In this document: positions 27,974 to 36,504 of the stretch, piece by piece
Position numbering within the stretch: the stretch's first letter is position 1
Layout: every line of letters begins with the position of its first letter
Source: Spongiibacteraceae bacterium
GTDB taxonomy: Bacteria > Pseudomonadota > Gammaproteobacteria > Pseudomonadales > Spongiibacteraceae
Assembly (NCBI GenBank): GCA_002710725.1
Contig: PAKT01000077.1
Coordinates: 1 to 44,265 of the forward strand
DNA length: 44,265 nt
Direction of reading: 5' to 3'
Position numbers and translations under genes: made by a program
The notes under the pieces: generated by a model
Databases searched by the model: none
The model's input: the letters and a program-made list of their open reading frames with translations, nothing else
What the model was told of the DNA's origin: nothing

Positions 27974-29625
27974 GTTTTTCCATTGACTGGTGGCTACTGG
28001 TGTCGGGGCTCGGCCTGTTTATGCTGGGCATGTTCTTTCTTGAGCGATCGTTAAAGTCTCTCCTGAACAGGGCGGTAATCCAGTCGCTGCGCACGGCAAC
28101 GGCCAGTCTGTGGCTGGCGGTACCACTGGGGGTAGTACTTACCGCGTTGCTGCAAAGCAGCTCTTTGCTGGGTTTGTTAGTACTTGCCTTTGTCGCCGCC
28201 GGGGTGATGCCCATGCGCAACGCGCTGGGTGTTATTCTGGGGGCGAACCTCGGTACTACCATGACCGGCTGGCTGGTGACCTGGCTGGGTTTCAAGCTGG
28301 ACCTTGGCAGTCTGGCGCTGCCGCTGATGGGTATCGGCGCCCTGTTGAAAGTCTGGCTGGAAGGGCGCCTGCGCTGGGAAAGCCTGGGGCATCTGCTGTT
28401 GGGGCTGGGGCTGTTGTTGTTCGGCCTCGATGCCATGAAAACGGGTGTAGAAGATCTCGCCAGAAATACCGATCTCAGTTTTCTGGTGGGCTGGTCAGCC
28501 ATCTGGTTTCTGGGTTTGGGGGTACTGCTGGCAGCGGTGATTCAGTCTTCGTCGGCGGTGGTGATGCTGGTGCTATCGGCATTGCATGCCGGCCTGCTCG
28601 GGTTCCCTGAGGCGGCTGCTATGGTGATCGGTGCCGACCTGGGCACAACCAGCACTATGCTGCTGGCGGGAGCATCGGGTGCGGCGGTAAAGCGTCAGGT
28701 GTCGATGTTTCATTTGATCTACAACGCCTTGACGGCAGTGTTTGCCTTTGTGGTACTGCTGCCCCTGGCGCCACTGGCCTACGAGCGTTTAGGGCTAAGC
28801 GACAATCTTTTGCAGCTGGTTATCTTTCACAGCAGCTTTAATTTCTTTGGCATCTTTCTGGTTCTGCCCATCATCCGGCAGCTCGCCGATTGGCTGGAAA
28901 ACAATATCGGGCAGCAGCATCAGCTCACCGCTTATCTTCACAAGGTGCCGGTGTCGGTGCCGGAGGCGGCCGTTGTCGCGCTGCGTCAGGAAACCGAATT
29001 GTTGCTGGCCCGATCCTTTCAGTTGCTGGGCCAGGCCTACCACAGCCCAAAGCAGTTCTACGCCAGCCAGAGCGAGCCATTGAAGCCTCTGGGCAGGGGC
29101 ATGGCGGTTTATCTGGATCATTACGAGGAACTGAAACGTCTGGAAGCCGAGATTGTGGCCTATGCGAACAGTCTGGAAGGCTTGCCGCCCGAGCACCGCG
29201 ATCACGTTGAAGCCTTGCTGGCGACGGTCCGTAAGGCAATCTACGCGACCAAGGCGATCAAGGATGTGCAGGACGACATGGAGCCGCTCTGGAGCGACTT
29301 TAGCCCGGATGCGAAGGCGTTGCGCGAAGCCCTGCAGCAGCGGATCGAGCATCTGCTGGCAATGGGTCAACAAACCCTTGCCGGCGACATCACTGAGGGC
29401 ATGCTGGAACAGGAAGACGCTTTGCATCGCAGGGAAATGCAGCGCTTTAACGACGAGGCCTATGGCTCGAAGGGCGTTGAAGGCGTCAGCTTTTCCAGCC
29501 TGATGAACATCATTCGTGAAACGGACGAATGCGGGCGCGAGCTGCTGCGCGTGTTTGGCACCTATCCGGCAGCCGGTTTGCAGGACCTCCCGTCGCCCCC
29601 CGGTAGAGAGGCCCCGGCGACCTGA
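27970..29625 (+). CDS. Na/Pi cotransporter family protein (NptA-like with PhoU domain)
   Basis: 551 residues. The N-terminal ~330 residues hold two inverted Na/Pi cotransporter repeats, each marked by a QSSS motif (Gln62-Ser65 and Gln192-Ser195) followed by GANLGTT or GADLGTT. After the membrane part, residues ~340-540 form a PhoU-like helical domain. Such proteins move phosphate with sodium across the inner membrane. The start overlaps the PPK2 stop by ATGA. The coupling to a polyphosphate kinase and the facing PhoD phosphatase gene suggest a phosphate-handling module; transport direction cannot be deduced. Confidence 0.92.
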   Translation: MSFSIDWWLLVSGLGLFMLGMFFLERSLKSLLNRAVIQSLRTATASLWLAVPLGVVLTALLQSSSLLGLLVLAFVAAGVMPMRNALGVILGANLGTTMTGWLVTWLGFKLDLGSLALPLMGIGALLKVWLEGRLRWESLGHLLLGLGLLLFGLDAMKTGVEDLARNTDLSFLVGWSAIWFLGLGVLLAAVIQSSSAVVMLVLSALHAGLLGFPEAAAMVIGADLGTTSTMLLAGASGAAVKRQVSMFHLIYNALTAVFAFVVLLPLAPLAYERLGLSDNLLQLVIFHSSFNFFGIFLVLPIIRQLADWLENNIGQQHQLTAYLHKVPVSVPEAAVVALRQETELLLARSFQLLGQAYHSPKQFYASQSEPLKPLGRGMAVYLDHYEELKRLEAEIVAYANSLEGLPPEHRDHVEALLATVRKAIYATKAIKDVQDDMEPLWSDFSPDAKALREALQQRIEHLLAMGQQTLAGDITEGMLEQEDALHRREMQRFNDEAYGSKGVEGVSFSSLMNIIRETDECGRELLRVFGTYPAAGLQDLPSPPGREAPAT

Positions 29626-29668
29626 CTGGCGGACTGCAAGCGGAATCAGAGCCGAAAATCGTAGTTGG

Positions 29669-29701
29669 GGTCACGTACTTTGCGCCAAAAGAACGCTGAC
29701 C
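29669..29701. terminator. Imperfect palindrome between convergent genes
   Basis: A stretch starting GGTCACGTAC and ending ACGCTGACC is partly self-complementary around TTGCGCCAAAAG. It lies in the 92-base gap between the Na/Pi transporter and phoD, both of which end here. It resembles decayed copies of the GTGACC-type intergenic palindromes of proteobacteria; terminator function is uncertain. Confidence 0.3.
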
Positions 29702-29717
29702 TTACGCTATCAGCAAG

Positions 29718-31790
29718 TTAGGCTTGTTCCAGCGACTGACTGCCGGTGCGAACCCTATAGGCTGCCGCCTTTTCCTCACGGTCGTTTTCGCGGTCAAAGA
29801 TTGTCGCTACGTGATACCAGGTTGCACTGCAGGCATCGGTTGTGACATCCAGAATCATGTAACCCCGCCGACTCAGGTTGCTGTATTTGATATGCGGGTT
29901 ATAGGCTTTGAGTGCCTCCTCAGCTGCGGTGATGCCGATATCAGCCGGTATAACCGCCTCAAGCCCAGGCGACGTTATTGAAGGCGTAACAAACTCCACG
30001 CCGTACTTGGGCCCTTGCAGGCTAACCAGCGGTTCAATGCCGGGATTGGTATTTAACGCCGCCGAATTGAGAATCAGCGGCTGCTGTAATTCCATTGCCC
30101 AGGAGGTGTGAATATCTCCGGTCAGCACCACCAGATTGTCTATCTTGTTGCTATCGACAAAATCCCAGATCACCTGCCGATTGGCTGCATAGCCGTCCCA
30201 GCCGTCGGTGTTAAGCACGTTGATCCACTCGGGGGACACTGGCCCACTGGGCGGCGAGTCGGGCTGCTCCGCCAGCAGCGGCGGCCCCTGAAAGGGCGCC
30301 ATCATTACCTGCTGGCCAATCACCTTCCACTGGCGCGACTGAGCTTGTGCCGCGCCTAACTGCTGCAGTAGCCATGCTTCCTGCAGCGGGCTGATCAGCC
30401 GGCGGTTGGCGTCATTAAAATCGTCGTGGACAAAGTCGGGTTGCTGGCTGCGTCCACCAATACGCGTATCCAGCATCATTAGCTCCATCAATGAACCGAA
30501 CACAAAGCTGCGATAGATCTGCGGGTTAAAGGGATCTTCAATATCAGCGATGGGCATCCACTCATTGTAGGCCTGAACACCGTTGGCCTTGCGCTGTTCC
30601 CACTCGCCCTCGCCGCCGTTGTGGTTTACCGCACCGCCATCGGGGCCACGTCCATCCGGATCCCAGCTGTTATCCGTGGTTTCGTGATCATCCCAGGTCG
30701 TGATCAAGGCATAGCGCGCGTGCAGCATCTGTAAGTCGGTATCCTCACGATATCGCTGGTAGCGTGCCCGGTAGTCTTCCAGTGTGACGATTTCCTTGCG
30801 ATTGCCTTCCGCGTATAGCCGGCCCTGATCAAGCACCTCCTGATTGCCATACTCATCTTCACGATACTCATAGATGTAATCGCCAAGGTGCAGCACGTAG
30901 TCGAGGTCATCGCGACGGGCGACGTTGCGGTAGGCAACAAAAAAACCGTGGGGATAGCTGGAGCAGGAAACCACCGCAAATTTGAGTTTGGCCACGGCAG
31001 CCGTTTTGGCCGGCAGCGTCCGCCCGCGCCCGGTCAGAGAAAAATGTTTCAGGCCGTCTGTGCTGGAGACTTGCGCAAATCGGTAATAATAAACCGTATC
31101 GGATACCAGCCCGCTAACCGTCAGTTTGACCGTGCCGCCAGCCAGAGGCACCTGTGTGCCGGCTGCTGCAATCTCATTAAAAAACGGATCGGTGGACACC
31201 TCCCAGTGCACGGCCACGGTCTCGTTGCCTTCAACGCGCGTCCAGATGATGAGAGACCGGGGCCCCGGATCACCACTGGCAACCGCCTGTTGAAAGGGCG
31301 ACGAAGCCAGAGATGCCATTCCGGCAAAGCCTTGAGGCAGGTCTTCAATACCGGTGTATTCCAGTTCAAAGGCGCCGCCTGCCCCCAACGTCATAGCGTA
31401 GCCATAGGCATTGCGCCACTGGCCCACAATATCGTCACTGCTACCGGCAAGCCGAACCCATTGCAGCAGGCGCTCGCGGGCCCCGTCCCGGTGTAGCCAG
31501 AACATGGCATCACCCATAATGCCGCGCACCGCAAGGCTGAAGTCATCGCCAATCTGGGGTGAGTTTCCGCCTGGGAACTGCGATTCACTGATCTGGATAA
31601 TCAGTGTTCGGGTTGCCTCGTCGTACTGATAGCTGCCGCTGGCGAAATAGTGTATTTCATCGGGAAATTCATCATCCGTCGCAACAGAGGGCGCAGGACT
31701 GGAAGAGCCCGAGCCATTACAACCGGCGAGTGTCACGACACTTGCAAGGCCCATTCGAGAAATAAAATTACGCCGCTGAATGTCAGCCAT
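29718..31790 (-). CDS. phoD: Alkaline phosphatase D family protein (PhoD-like)
   Basis: 690 residues. The N-terminus has a twin-arginine motif (Arg6-Arg7 in QRRNFIS) and a lipobox-like LAGC with Cys24, followed by a Ser/Gly-rich linker, so it is probably a Tat-exported lipoprotein. The PhoD N-terminal domain (ASGDPGPRSLIIWTRV) is followed by the metallophosphoesterase core: SCSSYPHGFFVAYRN, HLGDYIYEY, TTWDDHE and VLTGDIHTSWA carry the metal-binding residues. It hydrolyses phosphate mono- or diesters outside the cytoplasm. The domain is longer than Bacillus PhoD because of an extra ~110-residue N-terminal segment. It converges with the Na/Pi transporter gene, so released phosphate could feed that carrier. 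Confidence 0.92.
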   Translation of the reverse strand: MADIQRRNFISRMGLASVVTLAGCNGSGSSSPAPSVATDDEFPDEIHYFASGSYQYDEATRTLIIQISESQFPGGNSPQIGDDFSLAVRGIMGDAMFWLHRDGARERLLQWVRLAGSSDDIVGQWRNAYGYAMTLGAGGAFELEYTGIEDLPQGFAGMASLASSPFQQAVASGDPGPRSLIIWTRVEGNETVAVHWEVSTDPFFNEIAAAGTQVPLAGGTVKLTVSGLVSDTVYYYRFAQVSSTDGLKHFSLTGRGRTLPAKTAAVAKLKFAVVSCSSYPHGFFVAYRNVARRDDLDYVLHLGDYIYEYREDEYGNQEVLDQGRLYAEGNRKEIVTLEDYRARYQRYREDTDLQMLHARYALITTWDDHETTDNSWDPDGRGPDGGAVNHNGGEGEWEQRKANGVQAYNEWMPIADIEDPFNPQIYRSFVFGSLMELMMLDTRIGGRSQQPDFVHDDFNDANRRLISPLQEAWLLQQLGAAQAQSRQWKVIGQQVMMAPFQGPPLLAEQPDSPPSGPVSPEWINVLNTDGWDGYAANRQVIWDFVDSNKIDNLVVLTGDIHTSWAMELQQPLILNSAALNTNPGIEPLVSLQGPKYGVEFVTPSITSPGLEAVIPADIGITAAEEALKAYNPHIKYSNLSRRGYMILDVTTDACSATWYHVATIFDRENDREEKAAAYRVRTGSQSLEQA

Positions 31791-32001
31791 ATCGCCACAC
31801 CGAATAATATTGGCGGAGAAGGTACTAAAGGGGTGTTACAAAATTGTTTCTGTAGCGCGACGAAGGGCGAAACTGACGCAGCATTTAAATAGCCCTGTAT
31901 TCCTTTACGGTAAAGGTTAATCTGTATAGTGGGGCTTTATAATCCGAGCCAGACAGGGGAACACATCAACCCTAGAACTGGCTGAATAACGCGAGCGTGG
32001 C

Positions 32002-32982
32002 ATGACCTCTACCAGACCTCTATTCAATGCGTATCCGCAATTGAAAGATGCCTTGCCCTGGCGACAGTTGGCGGATTTGCCGACCCCGGTCGCGCCATTG
32101 GCTGGGTTGGGCGCTAACGCCTGGATCAAGCGGGACGACCTTTCGCATGCGGTGTACGGCGGAAATAAAATCCGCAAACTGGAATTTATTCTGGCCGAGG
32201 TCATGGCCCAGGGCAGGGAGCATGTGATCACCTTTGGCGCCACCGGAACCAACCACGGCGTTGCCACTGCGATGCTGTGCCAGCAACTGGGCCTGCGCTG
32301 TACCGTTCTTTTGTTTGACCAGCCGGAGTCAAACACTGTGCGCGACAATTTATCGCGCATGAAAAAGTTTGGCGCCGAGCTCAAGTTTTGTGGCTCGCTG
32401 GGCCATACCGTTCTGCGCTTCTACGCCAATCCATTGCGTTTATCGCCAAAGCACTATTTCCTGTTTGCGGGCGGCTCTAATATCGCGGGCACCCTTGGCT
32501 TTATCAACGCGGCATTTGAATTGCGCCAACAAATCGAGCAGGGGCAGTGCCCCATGCCCGCTAAAATCGTTGTTCCCGTTGGCTCGGCGGCGACGGTTGC
32601 CGGATTGACGATTGGCGCGGCAATGGCCGGGCTCAGAACCGACATCGTGGGAATCCGGGTTGCACCCTCACACCTCGGCCCGATTCCCACTTGCACTGTC
32701 GACACCGTTGGTCAGCTGATGAAGCGCACCTGTCATTGGCTGTCACGCAATAAGATCGCTCTGCCGCCGATACCGCCGCCTACGCTGATCGACACTTATT
32801 ACGGCGAAGGCTATGGAGTGCGTACTGAGGAAGGGGATAGGGCCACCGCAAAATTTGCGGACTGCGGTATCACGCTGGATCAAACCTATACCGCCAAAGC
32901 CGCGGCAGCTTATTTGGATTCCATAGACGCGTCATCTGATGCCCAGTTGTATTGGCATACCTACAATTCACGTCCTGCCTAG
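32002..32982 (+). CDS. PLP-dependent D-cysteine desulfhydrase / ACC deaminase-like enzyme
   Basis: 326 residues of the fold-type II PLP family. WIKRDDLS and YGGNKIRKLEF contain the likely PLP Lys (Lys56). The usual SNH motif appears as GATGTNHG, so a Thr replaces the Ser. PVGSAATVAGL is the phosphate-binding loop. Members include D-cysteine desulfhydrase, which yields pyruvate, sulfide and ammonia, and 1-aminocyclopropane-1-carboxylate deaminase. The ACC deaminase signature residues cannot be confirmed by eye, so I favour the broader name. The start at ATG 32002 has only a weak ribosome site. The gene stands alone between phoD (divergent) and a convergent thioesterase. Confidence 0.82.
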   Translation: MTSTRPLFNAYPQLKDALPWRQLADLPTPVAPLAGLGANAWIKRDDLSHAVYGGNKIRKLEFILAEVMAQGREHVITFGATGTNHGVATAMLCQQLGLRCTVLLFDQPESNTVRDNLSRMKKFGAELKFCGSLGHTVLRFYANPLRLSPKHYFLFAGGSNIAGTLGFINAAFELRQQIEQGQCPMPAKIVVPVGSAATVAGLTIGAAMAGLRTDIVGIRVAPSHLGPIPTCTVDTVGQLMKRTCHWLSRNKIALPPIPPPTLIDTYYGEGYGVRTEEGDRATAKFADCGITLDQTYTAKAAAAYLDSIDASSDAQLYWHTYNSRPA

Positions 32983-33090
32983 CTGATATTGCCACTCCGT
33001 CCCATTTAGTTGTCTAGTCGAGATTGTTCCGCTACGCCGCGGTGATCTTTAACGTAGTTTGGCGTGATGCATGTACCGGCGGTTTTGATA

Positions 33091-33525
33091 TCAGGCGTAG
33101 CCCGCAGCATCAACCAAGGGCAATTTGCCGCGAACAAAAATACCACTGCCACGACCTATTTCGCGGTCTTGCGCGTCGTAGACAACCGATTCAGCAATAA
33201 ACTGGCTCTTGTTACTGTTTACCACCTTGCCAATCGCTTTCATCTTGCCAGACGCAACCGGTCGCGTAATGTAGGTAGTAAATGAAGTGGTTAAAACAAA
33301 AAATTCCGGTTCAAGCGAGTTGGCCGCGAAGAAGGCTGCGTCATCCAGCATTTTAAAGTACACCGAACCGTGCACACCGCCCGCCGAGTGATGAAACTTT
33401 TCCGAGAGCTCAATTTCAATAACCGCTTCGCCTTCGCGAACCCTCATCATGGGCTTGTAGAATTCATTGACCGGAGCAGCAGCATACATGCTTTCAAGGC
33501 GGTTAAAGTGTTCTTGTTTTGTCAT
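33091..33525 (-). CDS. PaaI-family (hotdog-fold) thioesterase
   Basis: 144 residues with the hotdog pattern: EKFHHSAGGVHGSVYFKMLDDAAFFAANS contains the HxxGGxxHG-like active-site loop, followed by TTSFTTYITRPVASGKMKAIGKVV. Such enzymes hydrolyse acyl- or aryl-CoA thioesters in the cytoplasm. GGGGATA upstream supports ATG 33525. It lies 44 bases after the permease gene on the same strand, so readthrough from that unit is possible. The CoA substrate is unknown. Confidence 0.85.
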   Translation of the reverse strand: MTKQEHFNRLESMYAAAPVNEFYKPMMRVREGEAVIEIELSEKFHHSAGGVHGSVYFKMLDDAAFFAANSLEPEFFVLTTSFTTYITRPVASGKMKAIGKVVNSNKSQFIAESVVYDAQDREIGRGSGIFVRGKLPLVDAAGYA

Positions 33526-33569
33526 CTAATATCCCCAACTATTCAAACAGCATGACGCGTTATTTTTTT

Positions 33570-34628
33570 CTAATAAGCATTCATAAACCACGCCACCACC
33601 ACTATCTGCGGTAAGGCAATCAGCGGTAGAAACAGCGCCAATTTCCAGCTTCTGGTGGTATCTTTAAGCACCATGACTTCGGTGTAATCGGTCGCAACCC
33701 CGGCCATAAGAAAAGCAAAGCTGTTACCCGGCGCGCCGGCTCGGGTCAGTATATCAGCCGCAACCGGCGTTGACCCCTCCGAGCAAACCTCAAGAACCGT
33801 GGCAACAAAAATAGTTATGGCCAGGCCAACAAGCGTTGGGCCGAAAAACTGCTCATATTGAGCCGGTTCCAGAAGCGCCCGTAATATACCGGCCAGCAAA
33901 ATACCAAATAACAGCCAGCGAACAACCATCCGGGAATCCATAACGCCGCGAACTATAACATCAGCGAAAAAACGGAAATCGAAATCGGTTCTCGCCAAAC
34001 CGCGTTTGGCTTCGGGCCAGAACTCAAAATCCTCCGGCAGAGAAGTGGTGTTGAAGTTACGGGGCAGTGTGCCGCGATCTACCAGTCGATCAAATACAAA
34101 GCCGGTAGTGATTGCAATCAACATGGACAAGGCGATAAAGGCAAGCGTCCACTGCAGACCGATCAATCCGATTAACACCAAGGTGAGAGAAAAGGAATTC
34201 CACGGGCTTGCCAGCAAAAAAGCAATGACCTGACCGGCGCTGGCGCCTCGCTCATAGAGCTTTGCACCTACCATTAAGATTCCGTGCGAACACAGATCCA
34301 GCAAAACGCCGGCGGCGGTAGCGCGGAACAAACCGGACAGTGTGCCGCCTTTTCCCAGTACCGACATAATAAAGTCGCGGGGAATCTTTGAGAGAAGGCC
34401 AATAAACAGCGCGCCAATCGCCACGCCCCACCACATCGCATGAACCATTTGGTGTGTTGTGTGGGCCATGGTCTCGAGCCATGGCAGCGCACTGACAACT
34501 TGGGAGAAATAAAGCCCGAGAACAAAAAGCGTGCTGACGCCAATAAGCGAGCCCCAAAACAGAAAATCTATACTGCGCTTACTATGCTTGTCGCTGTTCT
34601 CACCGTTGCCGTGGCATGAAGAGGACAT
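33570..34628 (-). CDS. ArsP_1/DUF318-family permease
   Basis: About 352 residues with roughly eight to ten membrane helices. Two similar halves each hold a conserved cysteine motif (LLDLCSHGILMVGAKLYERGAS and LEVCSEGSTPVAADILTRAGAPGN), the signature of the permease family that includes ArsP (organoarsenical efflux) and proposed Cu/Zn exporters. A hydrophilic N-terminus with Cys and His (SCHGNG, DKHSKR) could bind metal. ATG 34628 was preferred; an in-frame TTG at 34658 would overlap the upstream gene. It follows the DUF6868-like gene with a 2-base gap. The substrate is an open question. Confidence 0.82.
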   Translation of the reverse strand: MSSSCHGNGENSDKHSKRSIDFLFWGSLIGVSTLFVLGLYFSQVVSALPWLETMAHTTHQMVHAMWWGVAIGALFIGLLSKIPRDFIMSVLGKGGTLSGLFRATAAGVLLDLCSHGILMVGAKLYERGASAGQVIAFLLASPWNSFSLTLVLIGLIGLQWTLAFIALSMLIAITTGFVFDRLVDRGTLPRNFNTTSLPEDFEFWPEAKRGLARTDFDFRFFADVIVRGVMDSRMVVRWLLFGILLAGILRALLEPAQYEQFFGPTLVGLAITIFVATVLEVCSEGSTPVAADILTRAGAPGNSFAFLMAGVATDYTEVMVLKDTTRSWKLALFLPLIALPQIVVVAWFMNAY

Positions 34629-34630
34629 GT

Positions 34631-34879
34631 TCAACCCGCCATAATTTTCAGTGCGCAATAAGGGGTAAAGTTAAGAACGAAAACAGCAATCTTGTACTGC
34701 GACAGATAATTTGCGTAAAGGCGCAGCAATTCATCTTCACGTATACCCAGCAATCTTTGGTGGAGTGGGATAATAAAGGGTCGCGCAGTACACACCACGG
34801 CTGTCACGAGAAGAAGGATAAAAAAGTTGATGGCCAGAGACCAGCCGAGAAACTCTGTGAGGGACGATAGATCAATCAT
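34631..34879 (-). CDS. DUF6868-like small membrane protein
   Basis: 82 residues. The layout (LTEFLGWSLAINFFILLLVTAV, then PLHQRLLGIREDELLRLYANYLSQYKIAVFVLNFTPYCALKIM) matches small two-helix proteins of the DUF6868 kind, whose role is not known. ATG 34879 has GGGAG about 8 bases upstream; a GTG three codons earlier is less likely because it overlaps that site. It is the first gene of a unit with the permease and may be a small accessory subunit, inferred from the tight spacing. Confidence 0.75.
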   Translation of the reverse strand: MIDLSSLTEFLGWSLAINFFILLLVTAVVCTARPFIIPLHQRLLGIREDELLRLYANYLSQYKIAVFVLNFTPYCALKIMAG

Positions 34880-35122
34880 GTTTTGCACTCCCGAGTTATG
34901 GGGTGAAAGAAGGCGCTTTTACAAAACAAAAAGAGGCCACTTTGGAGGATTCGCGCGTGTACTTGGCAATATACCTCCTTGATTTACTATAGTTCAGTTA
35001 GCCTGGGTGTTCGTCTACTTGCCAAAAGTAACAGCGAGCATTGGGGTGGGAAAACGCTCAACTACACACTTCGCGGGTATCGCGCTGTAAGAACAAAGGC
35101 CACTGCAAACTGTATCAGGAGC

Positions 35123-35136
35123 ACTCTGACCCCATT
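35123..35136. repeat. Half-site of the GGGGTCAGAGT repeat
   Basis: ACTCTGACCCCATT is identical to the right end of the two complete palindromes at 37851 and 39227; the matching left half is not present here. It appears to be a decayed copy of the REP-like family of this region. The rest of the gap 34880-35173 shows no gene. Confidence 0.45.
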
Positions 35137-35173
35137 GATCTGACCGACAAGAATAACCGCCACACTTTTGTGC

Positions 35174-35332
35174 TCAGGTTTTGGGTTTATCGGCACTGCG
35201 CTTTTCGCTTTTTTCAGCCCTTTTATTCTTCTTTCTCGCGTTCTTGTCGGTGACGATCTTAAGGGCTTCTTCCTGAGTAAGATTAGGATGCTTGGCAAGC
35301 AATTCTTTGACTCTTTCTTCAACCTTGGCCAT
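35174..35332 (-). CDS. Small basic hypothetical protein
   Basis: 52 residues, MAKVEERVKELLAKHPNLTQ at the start and a Lys/Arg-rich tail (NARKKNKRAEKSEKRS). It has a short helical N-terminal part (EERVKELLAKHPNLTQEEAL) and a disordered, charged C-terminus, which could bind nucleic acid. The ATG at 35332 has AAGGAAA about 10 bases upstream; the longer frame up to 35446 is not protein-like. No family recognised. It stands alone between REP-like fragments. Confidence 0.55.
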   Translation of the reverse strand: MAKVEERVKELLAKHPNLTQEEALKIVTDKNARKKNKRAEKSEKRSADKPKT

Positions 35333-35534
35333 TGGTGCACGTTTCCTTTTCGAGTTTGATCTATGGGCATTAACAAGCGCCGGAATGACGCTGCGGTGCA
35401 TAGCCTGGTTTGCGATTGGCTGGATATCTCCGCCAAGCGTGCACAAAGGGTTCGATCTGCGCCATTTAAAGCCCGTCGCTGATTGCTTTACGAGTTAGCC
35501 AGCGCTGGCGCGTATTGAATCATAATAAAGCGTT

Positions 35535-35556
35535 AAAAGGGGCGGAGTGAACAAAT
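35535..35556. repeat. REP-like head, degenerate copy
   Basis: AAAAGGGGCGGAGTGAACAA resembles the GGGGNCGGAGGGA heads at 35997 and 39421. It lies in a 239-base gap that also has a perfect 12-bp palindrome GCCAGCGCTGGC (35498-35509) and no gene. Confidence 0.45.
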
Positions 35557-35571
35557 ATCAACCAACCCTGA

Positions 35572-35982
35572 TTAGCCCTCCATGGGTGGATATCGATCAA
35601 ATTCCGGGAGTTGGTGCGCATCCGCCATCCACTTGATTCTTTCCGCGACCTGAATATGGACCCGCGCGGGAATTGCCTCGGGTTCATCGTATGTGGCGCT
35701 CTGAATATCAATAAGACCCGGAAGCGTTTGGCTATTTGCGTAAAAGAGCCCCGTTCCGCAATCCGAACAAAACTGTCGGCGCCCGTTCTCAGAAGATTTG
35801 TAAACCTTTGGTACGCCCTTAGTTATCGTGAGAGCTTCCTGAGGGTACATCGTCCACCCAACCATCGGTGCACCAGCGTGTCGTCGACAATCCGAGCAAT
35901 GGCACAATGCATGGGTGTAAGGGTCTCCTTCAACTTCGTAGCGAACCCCGCCACAATGACAGCCACCTGTTAGTTTCATCAT
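35572..35982 (-). CDS. GFA family protein (glutathione-dependent formaldehyde-activating-like, zinc-binding)
   Basis: 136 residues with the GFA/CENP-V zinc fold. GGCHCGGVRYEVEG and CHCSDCRRHAG hold the first cysteines; RQFCSDCGTGLFY holds the CxxC pair that closes the zinc sites. Despite the family name, most members have unknown reactions on thiol adducts. GAGG six bases upstream supports ATG 35982. It sits between two REP-like heads and is preceded on the same strand by the transposase relic. Confidence 0.88.
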   Translation of the reverse strand: MMKLTGGCHCGGVRYEVEGDPYTHALCHCSDCRRHAGAPMVGWTMYPQEALTITKGVPKVYKSSENGRRQFCSDCGTGLFYANSQTLPGLIDIQSATYDEPEAIPARVHIQVAERIKWMADAHQLPEFDRYPPMEG

Positions 35983-35996
35983 TCATTCCTCAAGAA

Positions 35997-36021
35997 GAAA
36001 AGGGGGGCGGAGGGAATAAAT
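35997..36021. repeat. REP-like head next to transposase relic 3' end
   Basis: A GGGGGGCGGAGGGA core with A-rich flanks lies only about 6 bases beyond the stop codon of the transposase relic at 36027. Its mirror counterpart (GGGGACGGAGGGA, opposite orientation) precedes the transposase N-terminal relic at 39421. Inverted flanking heads are the usual arrangement of REP-associated transposase genes. Confidence 0.65.
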
Positions 36022-36026
36022 CTTGA

Positions 36027-36291
36027 TCAAATCCGCCTCTTTGGCGGTCGCCCTCCGCGTATCTTCCCAACCTTTATACCGTACTTTTCTTCTATCATCC
36101 TGCAAAAACGGTCATCGGCTACCGGGTGGTTATACCGGGTGCCTTGCTGAATTTTATGTATGTCATCCAAATCCAGTGAATTGCGGAACAGCTCGCGGTA
36201 AGCATGTTGGCTGCGGCCCAAGCTTTCCATACTCTTCATGCAGCTTAAGCCAGTGGCTCTCACCCCAGGCGTTTGCCTGGTAGCTAGACCA
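36027..36291 (-). pseudogene. REP-associated tyrosine transposase (RAYT, Y1 family), C-terminal relic with frameshift
   Basis: Two overlapping frames together give the end of a Y1-type REP-associated transposase. One frame reads WSSYQANAWGESHW through HEEYGKLG; the next reads LGRSQHAYRELFRN through KIRGGRPPKR and stops at 36027. The switch lies near 36222-36240, a one-base frameshift. The catalytic HUH and Tyr regions that should precede this part are absent, so it cannot be active. The 213-base gap up to rimK holds nothing else recognisable except GC-rich palindromes. Confidence 0.75.
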
Positions 36292-36504
36292 TTTTTCTTT
36301 TCTACATCGTCCGGCTCCGCAGGGTTGGCAGGAGAATGCCTCTCGCAACCCGGGCAGGCCGCCGGAGGCCACTGCGGCAATTGACTTTGGCAACTTACGC
36401 GCTTGACTGCTTCTGTGTCCTGCTTTTCTCGCGGGCGTTGGAAATAGGCTATGGTGTTAGGTAGTCATGGCTGATTGGTTCAGCCCCGCAAGCGGAGAAA
36501 GCTT

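Noticed and set aside
31791-32001. Possible Pho box upstream of phoD
   Set aside because: GTTACAAAATTGTTTCTGTA contains fragments of the consensus, but no two properly spaced 7-base repeats are present.
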